Assembly (NCBI GenBank): GCA_032988165.1
Contig: JANTQF010000273.1
Location: forward strand, 1 to 47,288
Direction: 5' to 3'
From: Emmonsiellopsis sp. PD_33
Lineage: Eukaryota; Ascomycota; Eurotiomycetes; Onygenales; Ajellomycetaceae
DNA length: 47,288 nt
Positions within the stretch are counted from its first letter, which is position 1, and each line of letters opens with the position of its first letter. The position numbers and the translations under genes were made by a program. This document shows positions 1-10,869 of this stretch, piece by piece. The notes under the pieces are model-generated. The model was not told the origin of the DNA. It searched no databases and saw only the letters and a program-made list of their open reading frames with translations.

Positions 1-606
1 CTTCAATATAGAGAGCCAGAGAAGATATAATAGAAGGAGAAGAACTTATAGGTAGGATACCCATCAGGCCTCTTATTAAGATATATCTAAAAATATAGCG
101 TACAAGGTATAATTGGTAGACTAGAGAATAAAGGCCAACGTTCGGAGAATGAAAGGGGGGGATTATATTCTTTTTCGACATTGCCCAGGAGTAACGCAGG
201 ACGTAGGACGGAGAGGTCAGCACCACTATAATCAAGGTGGCTTTGTAAGAGGATATATCAAAATATCGGCATAGTGCAAATATCGTTAGTAGTGACAGGA
301 GGACGTAGTCGAAGATGGATCGATGTCGGGGGGTTTGGAGCAGGATATTCTGAGGACAGATTCACGGAGAAAATGAAAATGACGGTGTCGGAATTTATGA
401 GATCTTGACAAGGAAACCCAGTCGGGGTGTGGTTTGAATATCAGAGGTGGTAAGGGGGGTAGATATATCGCAAACTTAGGCGAGATCTGGTCGCCAACAG
501 CAAAACGCCGGGGAGTGGGCGTAACCGGTATCATAAAAAAAATAAAAGATATCGTCCATATCTCGGTCGTCTAGCCACATATCTATAAATAGGGTATCGT
601 AGAAAT
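1..606. other. Intergenic DNA, possible decayed LTR-type remnant
   Basis: No coding region is supported here. A purine run at about 145-158 (GAATGAAAGGGGGGG) resembles the polypurine tract that precedes the 3' LTR of Ty3/gypsy elements. A TATAAATAGGG motif near 580-592 could be an LTR promoter. The flanking reading frames are broken by stops, and no repeat pair or target-site duplication can be seen within the window. The right part must also contain the 3' UTR of the minus-strand gene that ends at 607. Confidence 0.3.
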
Positions 607-3402
607 TTACATTTCTAGTAAATCGGCATAAAGCTCCAAGCTGGATCCGATGAGGTCCACTATGGGCCAACTGGTGTTCCCTTTGAATGTTCTCGACCAG
701 ACACGAACGACAGCCACGCTGAGTTGTTTGACCTTGAAGGCATCATTCACGAAGTCGAGCTCATTTGTATTGGGCATGCTGAAGGCCATATCAGTTTCCT
801 CCATCATGCTCTTTACCCACAAGAGCAGTTTTCTTTCGTGGTCGGAGAGCCTTTGTTCGGCTTGTGTGGCGGGGATGGCAAGCAGCCACCTACTAAGGAG
901 AAAAGCGCATTCTAGACTGCAAATAGAATGCTGAATACTCCAGAAGAATGAATGTGTCTTCGCAACAAAATCTATCCCTAGTCGTACTGGAATGGAAAGT
1001 GCATGCGCTGAATGTAACAACGCCATAGTAAGCTTTGGGCTGCGCGCAACTGGTGGTGAATCTTTGAGAGCCCGCGCAATCTGAAGAGGGTCTTGTGTGA
1101 CGAGTCGGCGGCATGGCCCAAGGTCAAGATGGAGCCTTATATATGCCAAACCGAGGAGAGCCGTTGAAGTAAACGCAATGGGTCCAGCAGGGCTTTGAGG
1201 GTCAATGCTGGATTCGGGAGTCCGCCTCCATCCAGCTTTCCAGGCACCTAGAGAGGCGTCCAAAACCGACAAATCTTCAGGTCTAAGACTAGTTCCAGAC
1301 ATTAACGGCGACGATAAACAGAGCTGCCGTGCGAAGAAAATCTGTTGAATTATGGCGTGGATCAAAACATAATTTCCTAACGGCGATATAGGTGTGGCGA
1401 CGTTTGACTGGGGCGCCTTGATAAAGAGCTTCATGAAGGCCTCCTGGAAAGATATATCTCCGCCAACACGGGACCGGTGCAGGCGGCGCCATTGCACAGC
1501 ACTGGAAGCCTTCCATTCCTCAGCAGGCGCCGGCATGTTCAACTTCAACTCGGAATTCAAGATCAAAGGCGGGATATTATACATAATAGAATGGAGGTTA
1601 AAAAAACAATATACGATGAGTTTGGTTCGCCTCTCGGACTCGTGGTGCACCCAGTCTTCCCATCCTATGTTATCAGGCGAATGTGCGGTTTCGGTAAGTC
1701 CGTGATCCCGAACAAGCCTCGCCAGAGTACTTTGGAGCGCGAGTATCTCTCTTAAGAGCTCGGGATGTCTCTCCCAGGAGGCAAAAACGGTGAGAAGAAG
1801 AAAGGTGCGAATGATTTCCATTTGTGCATCGGAATCTTCCCCTGGATATGTCGCGCTATCCGCTGGGGCGATGAACGGCTGCTGGAATGGGCTACTACCA
1901 GGATTGGATATGGAAGAAGAGGCTCGAGAAGGGTGAACAACAGAGGGTGGCGGGCCAAACCCCCAGGGGACTTGTGGGACTCGCCTTGCATCTCGTCGAC
2001 GAATTCTTTCGATAAGAATTGCTTTAGAAGCGTAGAAAAGCTCGATTCCCCGACTATTTTCAAATCTGTAATGAGAGCCAGCAGCCGCAAGTGCGAGGCT
2101 AAGTTCGGGAGGGCACCTTGCTACAGATAGTGTTGGAACATGGATAAATGGGAGATGTTCATTTAACCCATTGATATATCCGGCGAAGAAACGGGACATG
2201 GCATGTCTTGACGGAGGGACAAAGCCCTTTGGAAGAACATGTGCGAAATCCTCGAGTCTGGCAACAAAAAGCTGTCTATCTTGATTGGATACGTCCCAAG
2301 CCGGTCTAGGTTGTGTAACCTCGTCCGAAACTACAGGACGATCTTCCGAATCTTGTGGCTCTGGTTGAAGAGAGGGCAGACGGGATCCGAAATTAGAGAA
2401 AGAGGGAGCTTCCTCCGTAGTCGTCCGTTGGTCCCCTATCATATCTCCATTGAACCTTTGGGTGCTCATCGGTTGCTTGGGATCGAAAGGAGGCATTGGC
2501 CCAGGAAGAATGGGCTCCGCCTCGACAGTTTGGAACATACCAGAATCCCAGTCAGAGGACAAGCCGACACTCTCTAGGAACACTGTGAAATCTTGAACGG
2601 GATCCCCCAGATCTGCAAGGTCCAATATAGAGGGCTCCACGCCATAGTTCTCCGTTATTGGCTTATCTTGGATAGGTGGTTTGCGCATCTGGCCAAGTGG
2701 TTCCTGTTGACCCTCTAGAGCCACATGGCTTGCAGCGTGCGAGAGGAGATTCAAATCATATCCCCATGATGGGTTGAATTGAGCTGGTTCTGCTATCTGA
2801 GCAGAATGCACGGGCACCTCCGCTCTAGGTACAACTGGGGATTGAACGGCCACGGACTCCGGCAGGTCTAAAATTCGATTGTCATGAGTTGGAGGTGGGG
2901 GCAGTATGGTGGCAGGGGTTGGGGGAACCTCGACGGGAGCGGTTATCCGATTTTCGGCGCGGGTTGCATTGTTTGTCTCAGAGGGATGCACTAGGCGCTC
3001 ATGGCGAACAAGAAGGTCGCTATCAACAGCCAAAACTATTAGTAAAAGAAAAGCCAACGGCCGCGAGGGCAAAGGGGGAGGGAAGGGGAGGGAGGGGGAG
3101 GGGTGATGAATGTCAGCCGGCTTACCTCCTCGCGAACGATTTCGAACAAATGTCGCACGAGAATGGTTTTTCCTTAGTGTCTGCATGTTTGCGTCAGGAA
3201 CCCGAAGCAAAGATAAATTACAGGAGCAAATCCCGAAGGAGATCCCCGGGCTGGGGCGGGTTACTCAACGTGTGCGGAGGTGCCTTTGGAGATGCTCCAG
3301 CCTTGCAAAGGAGCGGCTGCAGTATTCACAAGACAAAGACTTGCGGGAGGCCGAACTGCTTTTCTTTCGCACCCGGCCGGTAGCGGTGCGACTGGCCTCC
3401 AT
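607..3402 (-). CDS. C2H2 zinc-finger transcription factor with Fungal_trans domain
   Basis: Three exons (3402-3270, 3180-3126, 3019-607) join in phase to give about 866 residues. The start is the first ATG after an in-frame TAG. Two tandem C2H2 fingers lie at the N-terminus: C25/C28/H41/H45 and C53/C56/H69/H74, the second ending in the typical SDLLVRHERLVH. Residues about 90-330 are Pro/Ser/Glu-rich and look disordered. From about 340 to 600 the sequence fits the Fungal_trans (PF04082) middle homology region, starting near FFAGYINGLNEHLPFIHVP. The family acts in the nucleus as DNA-binding regulators. Intron 1 splits the codon for H45 and intron 2 splits S63, so a 55-nt exon carries most of finger 2. 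The target genes are unknown; the adjacent Zn2Cys6, reductase and P450 genes are natural candidates. Identity at family level is firm; no specific orthologue is claimed. Confidence 0.88.
3074..3103 (+). repeat. G-run cluster inside intron 2 of the C2H2 factor gene
   Basis: Six runs of 3-5 G are separated by one or two A on the plus strand. This satisfies the usual G-quadruplex rule with very short loops. The gene is on the minus strand, so the pre-mRNA carries the C-rich complement, which sits in intron 2 (3125-3020) between donor and acceptor. Confidence 0.8.
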
Positions 3403-4596
3403 GGTCGTGAGGAGTCTGCGATGGGGAGACCGCGACTACAGAGCGCGGAGAATTGGAGGAGGAGAGTGAGGGGTCTGGGTGAGGAGAGCGCGGTCACGTG
3501 CGGCTAGGGCTGGCAGCGGATGCGGGGAAGACAGAGCAGATATCAACGTCAACCTGCTTCGACACGCCACGGTCGACGCTGATATTGGCAGCTTGGGGGC
3601 CAGCGACTGCGATACTGTCCATGCAGTTCCAAAGGATGCCAACGGGAGCACTTGGGTAGTCTCCAGAAGAGCCAACGAGCTCTGTTGTCGAATGAGGTCA
3701 CTTCGCTGCTCGGGATGCCGGGGGAATCATATCCCCCTCCTTGCAAGCTCATTCGACCGCCAGCCGGAGTACGAATCACATCCATTCCAGTCGGGGTTAA
3801 GCCGGCCTGGCTTCTGCTTGTCGCTGTAGCAGCCATTCCTCATGCCTGAGTTCGCCATAAATTGGACCGGCATCAGCGTCCCATCTAGTTACAACCACGA
3901 ACTCAGCCAGCCGAGGGCATCCTAGCAAGATGATCTCGATCAGTTGTGTGTTAAGACGAACCAGGATGGTGTTAACCATAAACAGGGAGCCCTGCGGTCT
4001 GGCATCGAGTCCTCTGCTTCTGGGTGCTAAATATGCCTGCATTCTCTTACTCCAGACAGGTTGGCATTTCTTCAGGCTGCTATTCGACTCTTCTAGCTAG
4101 GTGGTTCTAGCTTTGACATTCTAGCCTCCAACCATCATGTCCGCGATAAATAAGGGGTCAAAAATGATATGGGTGGTCTAACTTTGCTGCAAAATATTTT
4201 GTCTTTCGCCAACTTGAGGCACTAATTGATATGAGCCCATCGGCACGCCTTGACAATCCTCTTTTATGAAATATCTGACAGCATGAAAGCAGTTGAGGCA
4301 CCGGGTAACAATATTCCTGCAGGTCCTTCCTTCTACTTAATTGTGCTGAAGACGGCAAGCTGAAAACAATAAGCCTGGGCTCTTGGGTTGCAAAAATATG
4401 GAACCCCCCACAGGAAAACCCACCGCTTTACATCTGAAATCCGATGCTGACATAGATCAGAGATCGGTTACCGTAGACCACAATTCGGTTCCTCAAAAAC
4501 TTGACCCTTCCAATGGAAATCCCCTTCCTTACTTCATAATGCAAAGCCCACAACTTGGCGTGGACCGGTGGTTGGCAGAGTTGACGTGTTTGGTGT
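3403..4596. other. Intergenic: promoter of the C2H2 factor and 3' flank of the Zn2Cys6 gene
   Basis: This is a 1.2-kb stretch with only short ORFs lacking family motifs. The minus-strand gene ending at 3402 is driven from here. A TCACGTG (E-box/bHLH-type) hexamer core at 3495-3500 lies about 95 bp upstream of its ATG. No TATA box is obvious, and nothing else is recognised. Confidence 0.6.
3495..3500. promoter_or_regulatory. CACGTG E-box upstream of the C2H2 factor
   Basis: A perfect CACGTG palindrome, within TCACGTG, lies 93 bp upstream of the start codon at 3402. bHLH proteins of the Cbf1/Pho4/SREBP type bind this core in fungi. Function here is inferred from position only. Confidence 0.35.
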
Positions 4597-6289
4597 CTAC
4601 TTCTGTAGGTCCACTGCGGCAATTCTCTCCATCACTCCATCATCGACGAGCTTGCTCACTTCAAGCAAACAGTTTTTCAAGTAAAGTCGGTGTCTGTCCT
4701 GTATTTCGGATATCATCGTTGCCATAGTCAGCGGCCAGCAGAGAAGAGTCGTAGCGGCTTTCACGCCTAGTTTCAGAGATTCTGGATTCCCATGGACAAT
4801 AACTGGGGCAGGGGTAGCAGAGTCGCCAGCTACAATCAGGCCTAAGCCATATGGCACACTTGCACAGATATCGTCCGCTAAAGAATGGATTTCCGTCCTA
4901 GTAGCTCCCACCAGAGAACTCCTGGCGCCGAAATCTAGTGACTGCTCGAGTAGGGACTGAGTCCTAAGCATAATATCATTAACCACCAGGCGCAAGGCAC
5001 GATAGCGGTTCCACATTCCTGCATGTCCCATGGACGGATAGATATGAACAATATGGTCGTAAATTCTCCCGCGGATCCCGAGAAGTTCGTTTCCCAGCTC
5101 GGTATATGAGCTGTAGTAGTCCTCTACAGCTAAATTCTCCGCCCATGTGAGTAAAGCGTCATCGAGCATTTGAGAGTCCTCCAAAAGCGATCGGAGTTTT
5201 AATGTCCTATCACACCCGCCCAGTATTGGAGGATTGGCAGAAGCCCCGAACAAATGCCTAGCTCGATAGCGTATATTGGAGACCCCCACCATACAGCGGT
5301 CCAGTCCCAGCGCAAATCCATGCTCTCCATATTGAGACCCGTCCTGAAGCCAAGCTGGCGTGTCCATGCTCCGTAGAAGCAACGAGCGTAGAATCTGACG
5401 TCGGACCAGTTTATCCAACTCAGGCCTGCTACTTATTCCCTGTCCATGCTGCCGTCGCAAATTGAGAACAGCCATTGCGCCATCATGGTGAGCAAAGCTT
5501 CGGGAAGCCATAGCTTGAAGAGTCTGGTTCGTCGTGGAAGATTCATTCTTGTCCATCACCGAATTCTCATAGAAACTTAAAAGCATTGCGGAAAGGAGCA
5601 CCTCGTCACCTGTAGCTTGGTTCATGTCCTTCAAAGCCAAGTTAGTTTTGAGCAGAGCTCTTGAGTACTTGCCACCGGCTACAGCCAGGGCATCATGGCT
5701 TCTTCGGGCACGACCAAACGTAGCATGCGATACAGCGAGTACCGCGAGACTGAGGATAGATTGGGGATCGTTGTAGTGCCAATTATCAAGCACACATTTT
5801 AAATGGCTGTCAGCAATCTCGGGGGAGCCGTGCGGAAGTTCCAGAAAACACCTGGCGTAGTAGTTTACGGCTTGTTCGTCCAGGGAGATCGACAGAGCGG
5901 GTAATATCATCCCTGGCTCCATATATGGGGGCCCTACTATCAAGGAGCCAACCGACGATATCGAAGCACTTTCTGTTTCCCCTGGTGTAGTGGGTTTTGG
6001 GCTGGTGCTTTTGGGTTGGCGTGACCGAGACGAGTTCACATTTGGCCCCCGAGGTCGTTTTCGTCGACCGATTGCGAATTCATTCTCGTTCAGGAATATA
6101 AATTTCTCGGTGCTTTCGTCATTTTCGCATGCGAGGTTCGATTTTTGGCACCGATTACACACCGGGCGACCTTCATCACACTTCAGGCATGTCTTTGTTA
6201 GCTGCCTGATTCTTCAGATCGCAGGGGCTGCCACTGACCTTCACACGGCGCCGCTTGCAGGTACGACACCCGCGGCTTGGAAACGGCAT
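4597..6289 (-). CDS. Zn2Cys6 fungal-specific transcription factor
   Basis: Two exons (6289-6239 and 6180-4597) give about 544 residues. The N-terminus carries a complete binuclear zinc cluster with cysteines at 8, 11, 18, 25, 28 and 35 (spacing CX2CX6CX6CX2CX6C). The single intron lies just before Cys18, so a model starting in exon 2 would lose half the DNA-binding domain. A basic linker (GRRKRPRG) and a Ser/Pro stretch follow. The helical region from about residue 95 on, including HHDGAMAVLNLRRQ, resembles the Fungal_trans_2/DUF3468 class (PF11951). It should be a nuclear regulator. It lies directly downstream of, and in the same direction as, the aldo/keto reductase and P450 genes, which suggests but does not prove local control of them. 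Confidence 0.88.
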
Positions 6290-6602
6290 GTTGTTGTTCG
6301 ACGTCCCAGCGAGAAGAAAGGCGTACTTGTTGTTGGGCTGCTTTTCGCGGTTTCTTTATTTCTAGAAAAACGCCCTTGAAGTTTTCGGTGGCTTAAATAT
6401 TAGTTAGCGCTTCCAGGATGGCCCTGAAGTCCGAAGCCGCAATAGCCGATGCGTCTCCAGCACCACCAGTTAAATAACTAGTAGATCAATTCGGAGCTTC
6501 ACATCATGTCCCGCAAAAGATAAGCAATGAAGGTTGCCAGTAAGTCTCAGAAGTATCAATTATCACTAACACTAACCATTTGCTTCCTATATCCAAGCCA
6601 AT
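6290..6602. other. Short intergenic: Zn2Cys6 gene promoter and reductase 3' flank
   Basis: This 313-bp spacer lies between the reductase stop codon (6603) and the Zn2Cys6 start (6289), both on the minus strand. No further coding sequence or clear core promoter element is seen. Confidence 0.6.
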
Positions 6603-7802
6603 CTATGCATGCCCAGAAACCGCCTTTGGAATATACGGTTCTTCCAAATACTTCGTCTCGTCCGCCGTCAGTCGCATGTCCCGCACCGCACAGGCATCAT
6701 CCATTCTCTCGCCACTCGTCAGTCCGACAATTGGTATAGCACCCTTTGTCCGGATCCACGCCAGTGCAACCTGGCTCATCTTCCAGCCCTTCTTCCCAGC
6801 CAGCTCTTCAAGTCGATTCACGATGATCTCATCTTCCTTCGTAAGACCACCAAGAAAAGCAAGAGTGTTCTGCGATCGGTTCGACTCGACCCCCAAGGGC
6901 TTTGCCAACAGGCCACTAGACAGCGGCCCATATGGGAGCAAGCCCACGCCAGTCTCGTTGCAGAACTTGTTCATCTCCCTCTCCTCCTCTCTATAAAGGA
7001 GACTATAACGATTTTGCATGCTCACGAATTTTGTCCAGCCATTCTTTTCGGCGATGAATTGCATGCGGGTAAATTGGTATGTCCACATGGAACTTGCGCC
7101 GATATAATGGACTTTCCCAGACTGCACAAGGTCATGGAGGGCTTTCATGGTCTCTTCTGGCGGGACCGTGGGGTCATATCTATGGATTTGGAGGATGTCG
7201 ATATATTCTGTCCCAAGTCGCTTGAGTGAGGCGTCGACCGCTTTGAAAATGGCCCCTCGTGATAAACCTGTAGTGATCAAAAGAGTTAGTCGATTGATTC
7301 TCGTCTCTCCAGGGAGCTGATCTTTACTTACCTCCCTGATTGATGTAATCCCTGCTCTTCTGCATCTGGCCTTCAAAAAACCAGTTGAAAATAGCAGGCT
7401 CATCGGGGACCGTGCCATGTATCTTGGTCATGAGAGTAACCTTGTGTCGTGGAATCTCGAGCTTTTTGATCGCTTTCCCAATAATCTCCTCGCTTAACCC
7501 GCTGGAATATACGTTCGCAGTGTCCCAGGTAGATATACCTGCCAGTTTCGTTAGCTCCTGGTCATCTCACTTCCAAATTCTTATCAATATTTCTCTTTCT
7601 TACCTCTATCCCAAGCAGCCTTCAGAATCTTCAACCCTTCCTCTTCATTCACCGCCCAAGCTTGCCAATCCTTATGGCCAATCCCCATAGCCCCAAGGAT
7701 AGGTGAGGAGACTCGGAGGCCAGAGTTGCCTAGCTGGACATACTCGACTTTCGTGGCGTCTAAGTTGCTTTGCAGTGAGGCAGGAACGGGAGGGAAATTC
7801 AT
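6603..7802 (-). CDS. Aldo/keto reductase
   Basis: Three exons (7802-7604, 7538-7332, 7267-6603) join in phase to give about 356 residues, close to the usual 320-360 for fungal AKRs of the YakC/aryl-alcohol-dehydrogenase type. The catalytic tetrad is visible: D72 (WDTANVY), Y77, K105 (TLMTKIHG) and H164 (DILQIHRYDP). The N-terminal VQLGNSGLRVSSPILGAMG is a typical first beta strand, and the C-terminal IPIVGLTSGERMDDA matches the cofactor phosphate-binding loop. The family reduces aldehydes or ketones with NADPH in the cytosol; the substrate cannot be deduced. The gene is downstream of the P450, in the same direction and 1.1 kb away. A TATA-like element lies about 130 bp upstream of the ATG. 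Confidence 0.92.
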
Positions 7803-7931
7803 TTTCGTTTAGGGGTTGGATTTCTCTAGAATTTCGATGGAGGAGGAGTTCACTCGATTCAAATAGTAGTATTATGGAGGGAGTCGTGGTTATTTCGTTG
7901 ATTATCTTGGGACTTCAGAAGCATCAGCGCC

Positions 7932-7940
7932 CTTTATATA
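7932..7940 (-). promoter_or_regulatory. TATA-like box of the aldo/keto reductase
   Basis: TATATAAAG on the minus strand lies about 130 bp upstream of the ATG at 7802, a reasonable fungal core-promoter distance. This rests on motif and position only. Confidence 0.45.
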
Positions 7941-8211
7941 TGCACAGAAACCCAACCATTCTAGTGAGGGCTGGAGATATGACTCGGGATCTGGATGGGG
8001 ATAACCATTCCTATCCCCATCATGTATATACTATGTAGTGGGAAGGTGGGAGTGGGCGTTCCATGGCAGTTATTGTTCACCTGGGCATCTCGAAAGTAAT
8101 TCCCAACTAGGCTAGCCATAGCAAACCAGACCACGGGCGTTTGCACTGTTTGTTTCGAGCCGGTCTCGACTTTGAAGTTAAAAAGAGTTTTGTTACATAA
8201 AATAGCTACCA

Positions 8212-8227
8212 TTCCTTGCGCAAGGAA
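8212..8227. promoter_or_regulatory. 16-bp perfect palindrome, TTGCGCAA core
   Basis: TTCCTTGC is followed immediately by its reverse complement GCAAGGAA, about 410 bp upstream of the aldo/keto reductase start. The TTGCGCAA centre looks like a dimeric bZIP-type operator. Function is inferred. Confidence 0.4.
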
Positions 8228-8917
8228 CATACATCTTGGCCCGTCAATTTAAGGATTTTAAGGTTGTGGGTCCATTGCCGTTCCTGGTTTAGTCGTGTCG
8301 TTCCTGAAGGAGGATCCTAACCTGTTCAGGCGAAACTCGCGATCGGGCTGAACTCTTCTCACAACTCCGCAAACTCCATTCCAACTCTCTATGATAACTA
8401 CCCACAGCCACTGAACGATTTATAAGCCAAATGAAAATGCTTGATATTTTCGGCATTTAGCCTGTCCGATCGAGGCGAGGCGGGCTGCTGGGCAAGCAAC
8501 GGCAATTGCGCATTAGCAACTCCGCAAAGTCCGTTGTTTTGGAGACGGCACAAGTTCTTTTACGGTGGATGCGTGAAGATAGGGATGTCTGAGGGTGCGT
8601 AGTGGATATGTAGAAGAGTGTCGTCGGATTTAGGACAGACGGCATCAATGGTTAGTAGTTTTGTGTTGGGTCGGCCCCAAAACCAAGCAGAATTGATACG
8701 CATTCGACACATTGCTTCTGATACCATGGGGGAAGCAAATGACAGGTTATGCATTGGCATGCGATTGAAAGTATTGGGGAAAGTCTGTCACGGATTTATT
8801 AAGGCAGTCATTCATACTATGTTTGACATCAATTCATTAAAAAAAGAAAAGAAAAGAAAAATGGGGAGCGAAATCCGAAGCTATCAAATGACCCAACTCC
8901 TACGAGGTACTGAGTGT

Positions 8918-10869
8918 TTAAATACTCTCAAACTTCTCAAAAAAAGAGCCCAGTTTCTCAAACTCCCTCTTCACAACACTGGCATGCTTCTCCGATCGAG
9001 GCCGTATACGGATAGGATACTTGAGCGGCGCAATAGCAAATCCACCTTTATACCCCGTCTGCGGCGAGGTATCGATCTCCTCACCACCTGAATCGAAATC
9101 AAACGCCCAGACCAGCTTCGAAATTATAAGCCGCAAAGAATTCTCGGCTAGTCTCTGCCCCGAGCAAATGCGCCGGCCTGCACCGAATCCATACGTGAGT
9201 TTACGTTGCTCGCTTTCGTAAGCTGCGGTTGTGTCGTTGGAAATTGTGCCATATTTGTTGTTAAGCCATCGGTCTGGATTATACTTGTCTGGTTCGAAAT
9301 AGTCGTCCTCGTTGTGCTGGATCGCCCAGGCGTTTATGAGGAAGGTTGTGCCAGCGGGGAAGACGTACCCCTTATACGTGTCCGTTTCTGTGAGCATATG
9401 GGGGACGCCGCCTGGGACAACAGGGCGCCATCGAAGTGCCTGGGTTTTATGTCGTTAGTAGCAGGAAACGACCAGCAGCATGCGAAACAGTGCAACAGAA
9501 AAAGGCCTCCTACCTCGTTCATACAGGCTTCAATATACGGCAAGGATCCCAAATCCTTCGGCGACGGCAGCCTATCCGTTCCACAGCACCTATCAACCTC
9601 CACCTGCGCCCGCTTCAACGCCTCCTGATTCTGCAGCATACCCAACATAAAGGACAACAAAGTCGACGAAGTCGTATCAGATCCGGCCTCCATCATACTA
9701 CCACCCATGTAAACAATCTGCTCATCCGACAGCCCGTTCTTTTCCTTGTTCTCTATCACCTTCTCCATGAAGCAACCGGTAAATCTCCCTTGCCTCAATC
9801 GCTCCTCCGTCTCGCCCTTTAACCGGAGATACAACGCGCGATGATCGCGGCGAATCTCCCTAGCTGCCTTCTTCCACGGGGCAAAAATCCCAGGCATGTA
9901 TTTGAGAAACGGGAACACATCCACCGCCCCGCCTGCTTCACATAGCGCAGTGAATCTGTACTGTACGTCGTAGAGTGCCTGGACCTTGGGCGACTCGAAC
10001 TTCTCCCCGCGCTGCCCGAATACGGACGCGAGGATGATGGCCGTGGTGACACGCTGGATGTGTTGGTAGCTACTTTCCGGATCGCGGAGGATGTCGTATA
10101 GAGTCTGTGTGGATTCTGCGTCTTGGATTGGAAGCAGGTTACTGATTTCTCGCGGGGCAAAAAGTGCTTGCACCGCCTTCCGAACAGCTCTCCAACTTGG
10201 CCCATAGGGGGCAAAGAGCATGTGGACGTCGTCGGGACATATTAGGGTGTTGGCGATGTAGTTTGGTGGTCGGGAGGAGTATATGCTGCTGCGTTTCTCG
10301 AGAAGCCTAGTTTCCCATGGAAAGCGCAATATAATTAATTGGCGGGCTTTCTCACGTTGATACTCTCACTCCTTGCGAGGAGAAATTCGAGTATTCTCGA
10401 ATATTCAAAGGTACTAGGACTGGATCTTTTAAGAGATAATCTTAAATACTTACTCCTGAACATCCTGGTAGCTATTCAAGATGACAAAATTCGACCCTCC
10501 AAACTTGAGCCCGATTATCGAGCCATACTTTTTCCTCCACTCGGTGAACCTGACGACCTTACACCGTTAGCAAGCTGCATGCCTGCCTTGCCCCGGCAAC
10601 TAGTTAAACAACCGCAGTTCTTCCACCCATCTAAACGAAACTCACAAAACAAAAGCCTTCGTCCGCGGTATCAAATGCAAATTCCCCAAGACAGGAACCG
10701 TAGGCGGACCAGGCGGGAAATTCTTCGGTCTCGAACTCGCAAGAGCTAGCGGTATCAACGTCGCAGCTAGAACTGCGACAAGGAAAGCCAAGATTCCACC
10801 ACCAACTGCGGCGACGATGGGGAGGTTGAGAAGGGGGGTCGACGACGGTAATTCCATATCTGCAGCCAT
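8918..10869 (-). CDS. Cytochrome P450 monooxygenase, membrane-anchored
   Basis: Four exons (10869-10646, 10549-10454, 10306-9514, 9439-8918) give about 544 residues with all phases consistent. Residues about 15-45 form an N-terminal membrane anchor, followed by the proline hinge PPGPP (52-56). The I-helix oxygen-binding motif is AGSDTT (about 314-319). The K-helix ExxR is E371/R374, split by the last intron. The PERF-like motif is NPDRW. The heme-binding loop FGAGRRICSG has its ligand at about Cys463. The family carries out NADPH-P450-reductase-dependent oxidations at the ER. The overall pattern resembles OrdA-like fungal E-class group I enzymes; the CYP family and substrate are not assignable by eye. 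With the downstream reductase and two regulators it may form one metabolic group. Confidence 0.93.

Larger units (their letters stand above)
7803..8917. other. Intergenic between P450 and aldo/keto reductase
   Basis: This is the promoter side of the reductase and the 3' side of the P450. It holds a TATA-like box (7932-7940), a 16-bp perfect palindrome (8212-8227) and an A/G-rich run near 8838-8862. No ORF here has family features. Confidence 0.6.
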
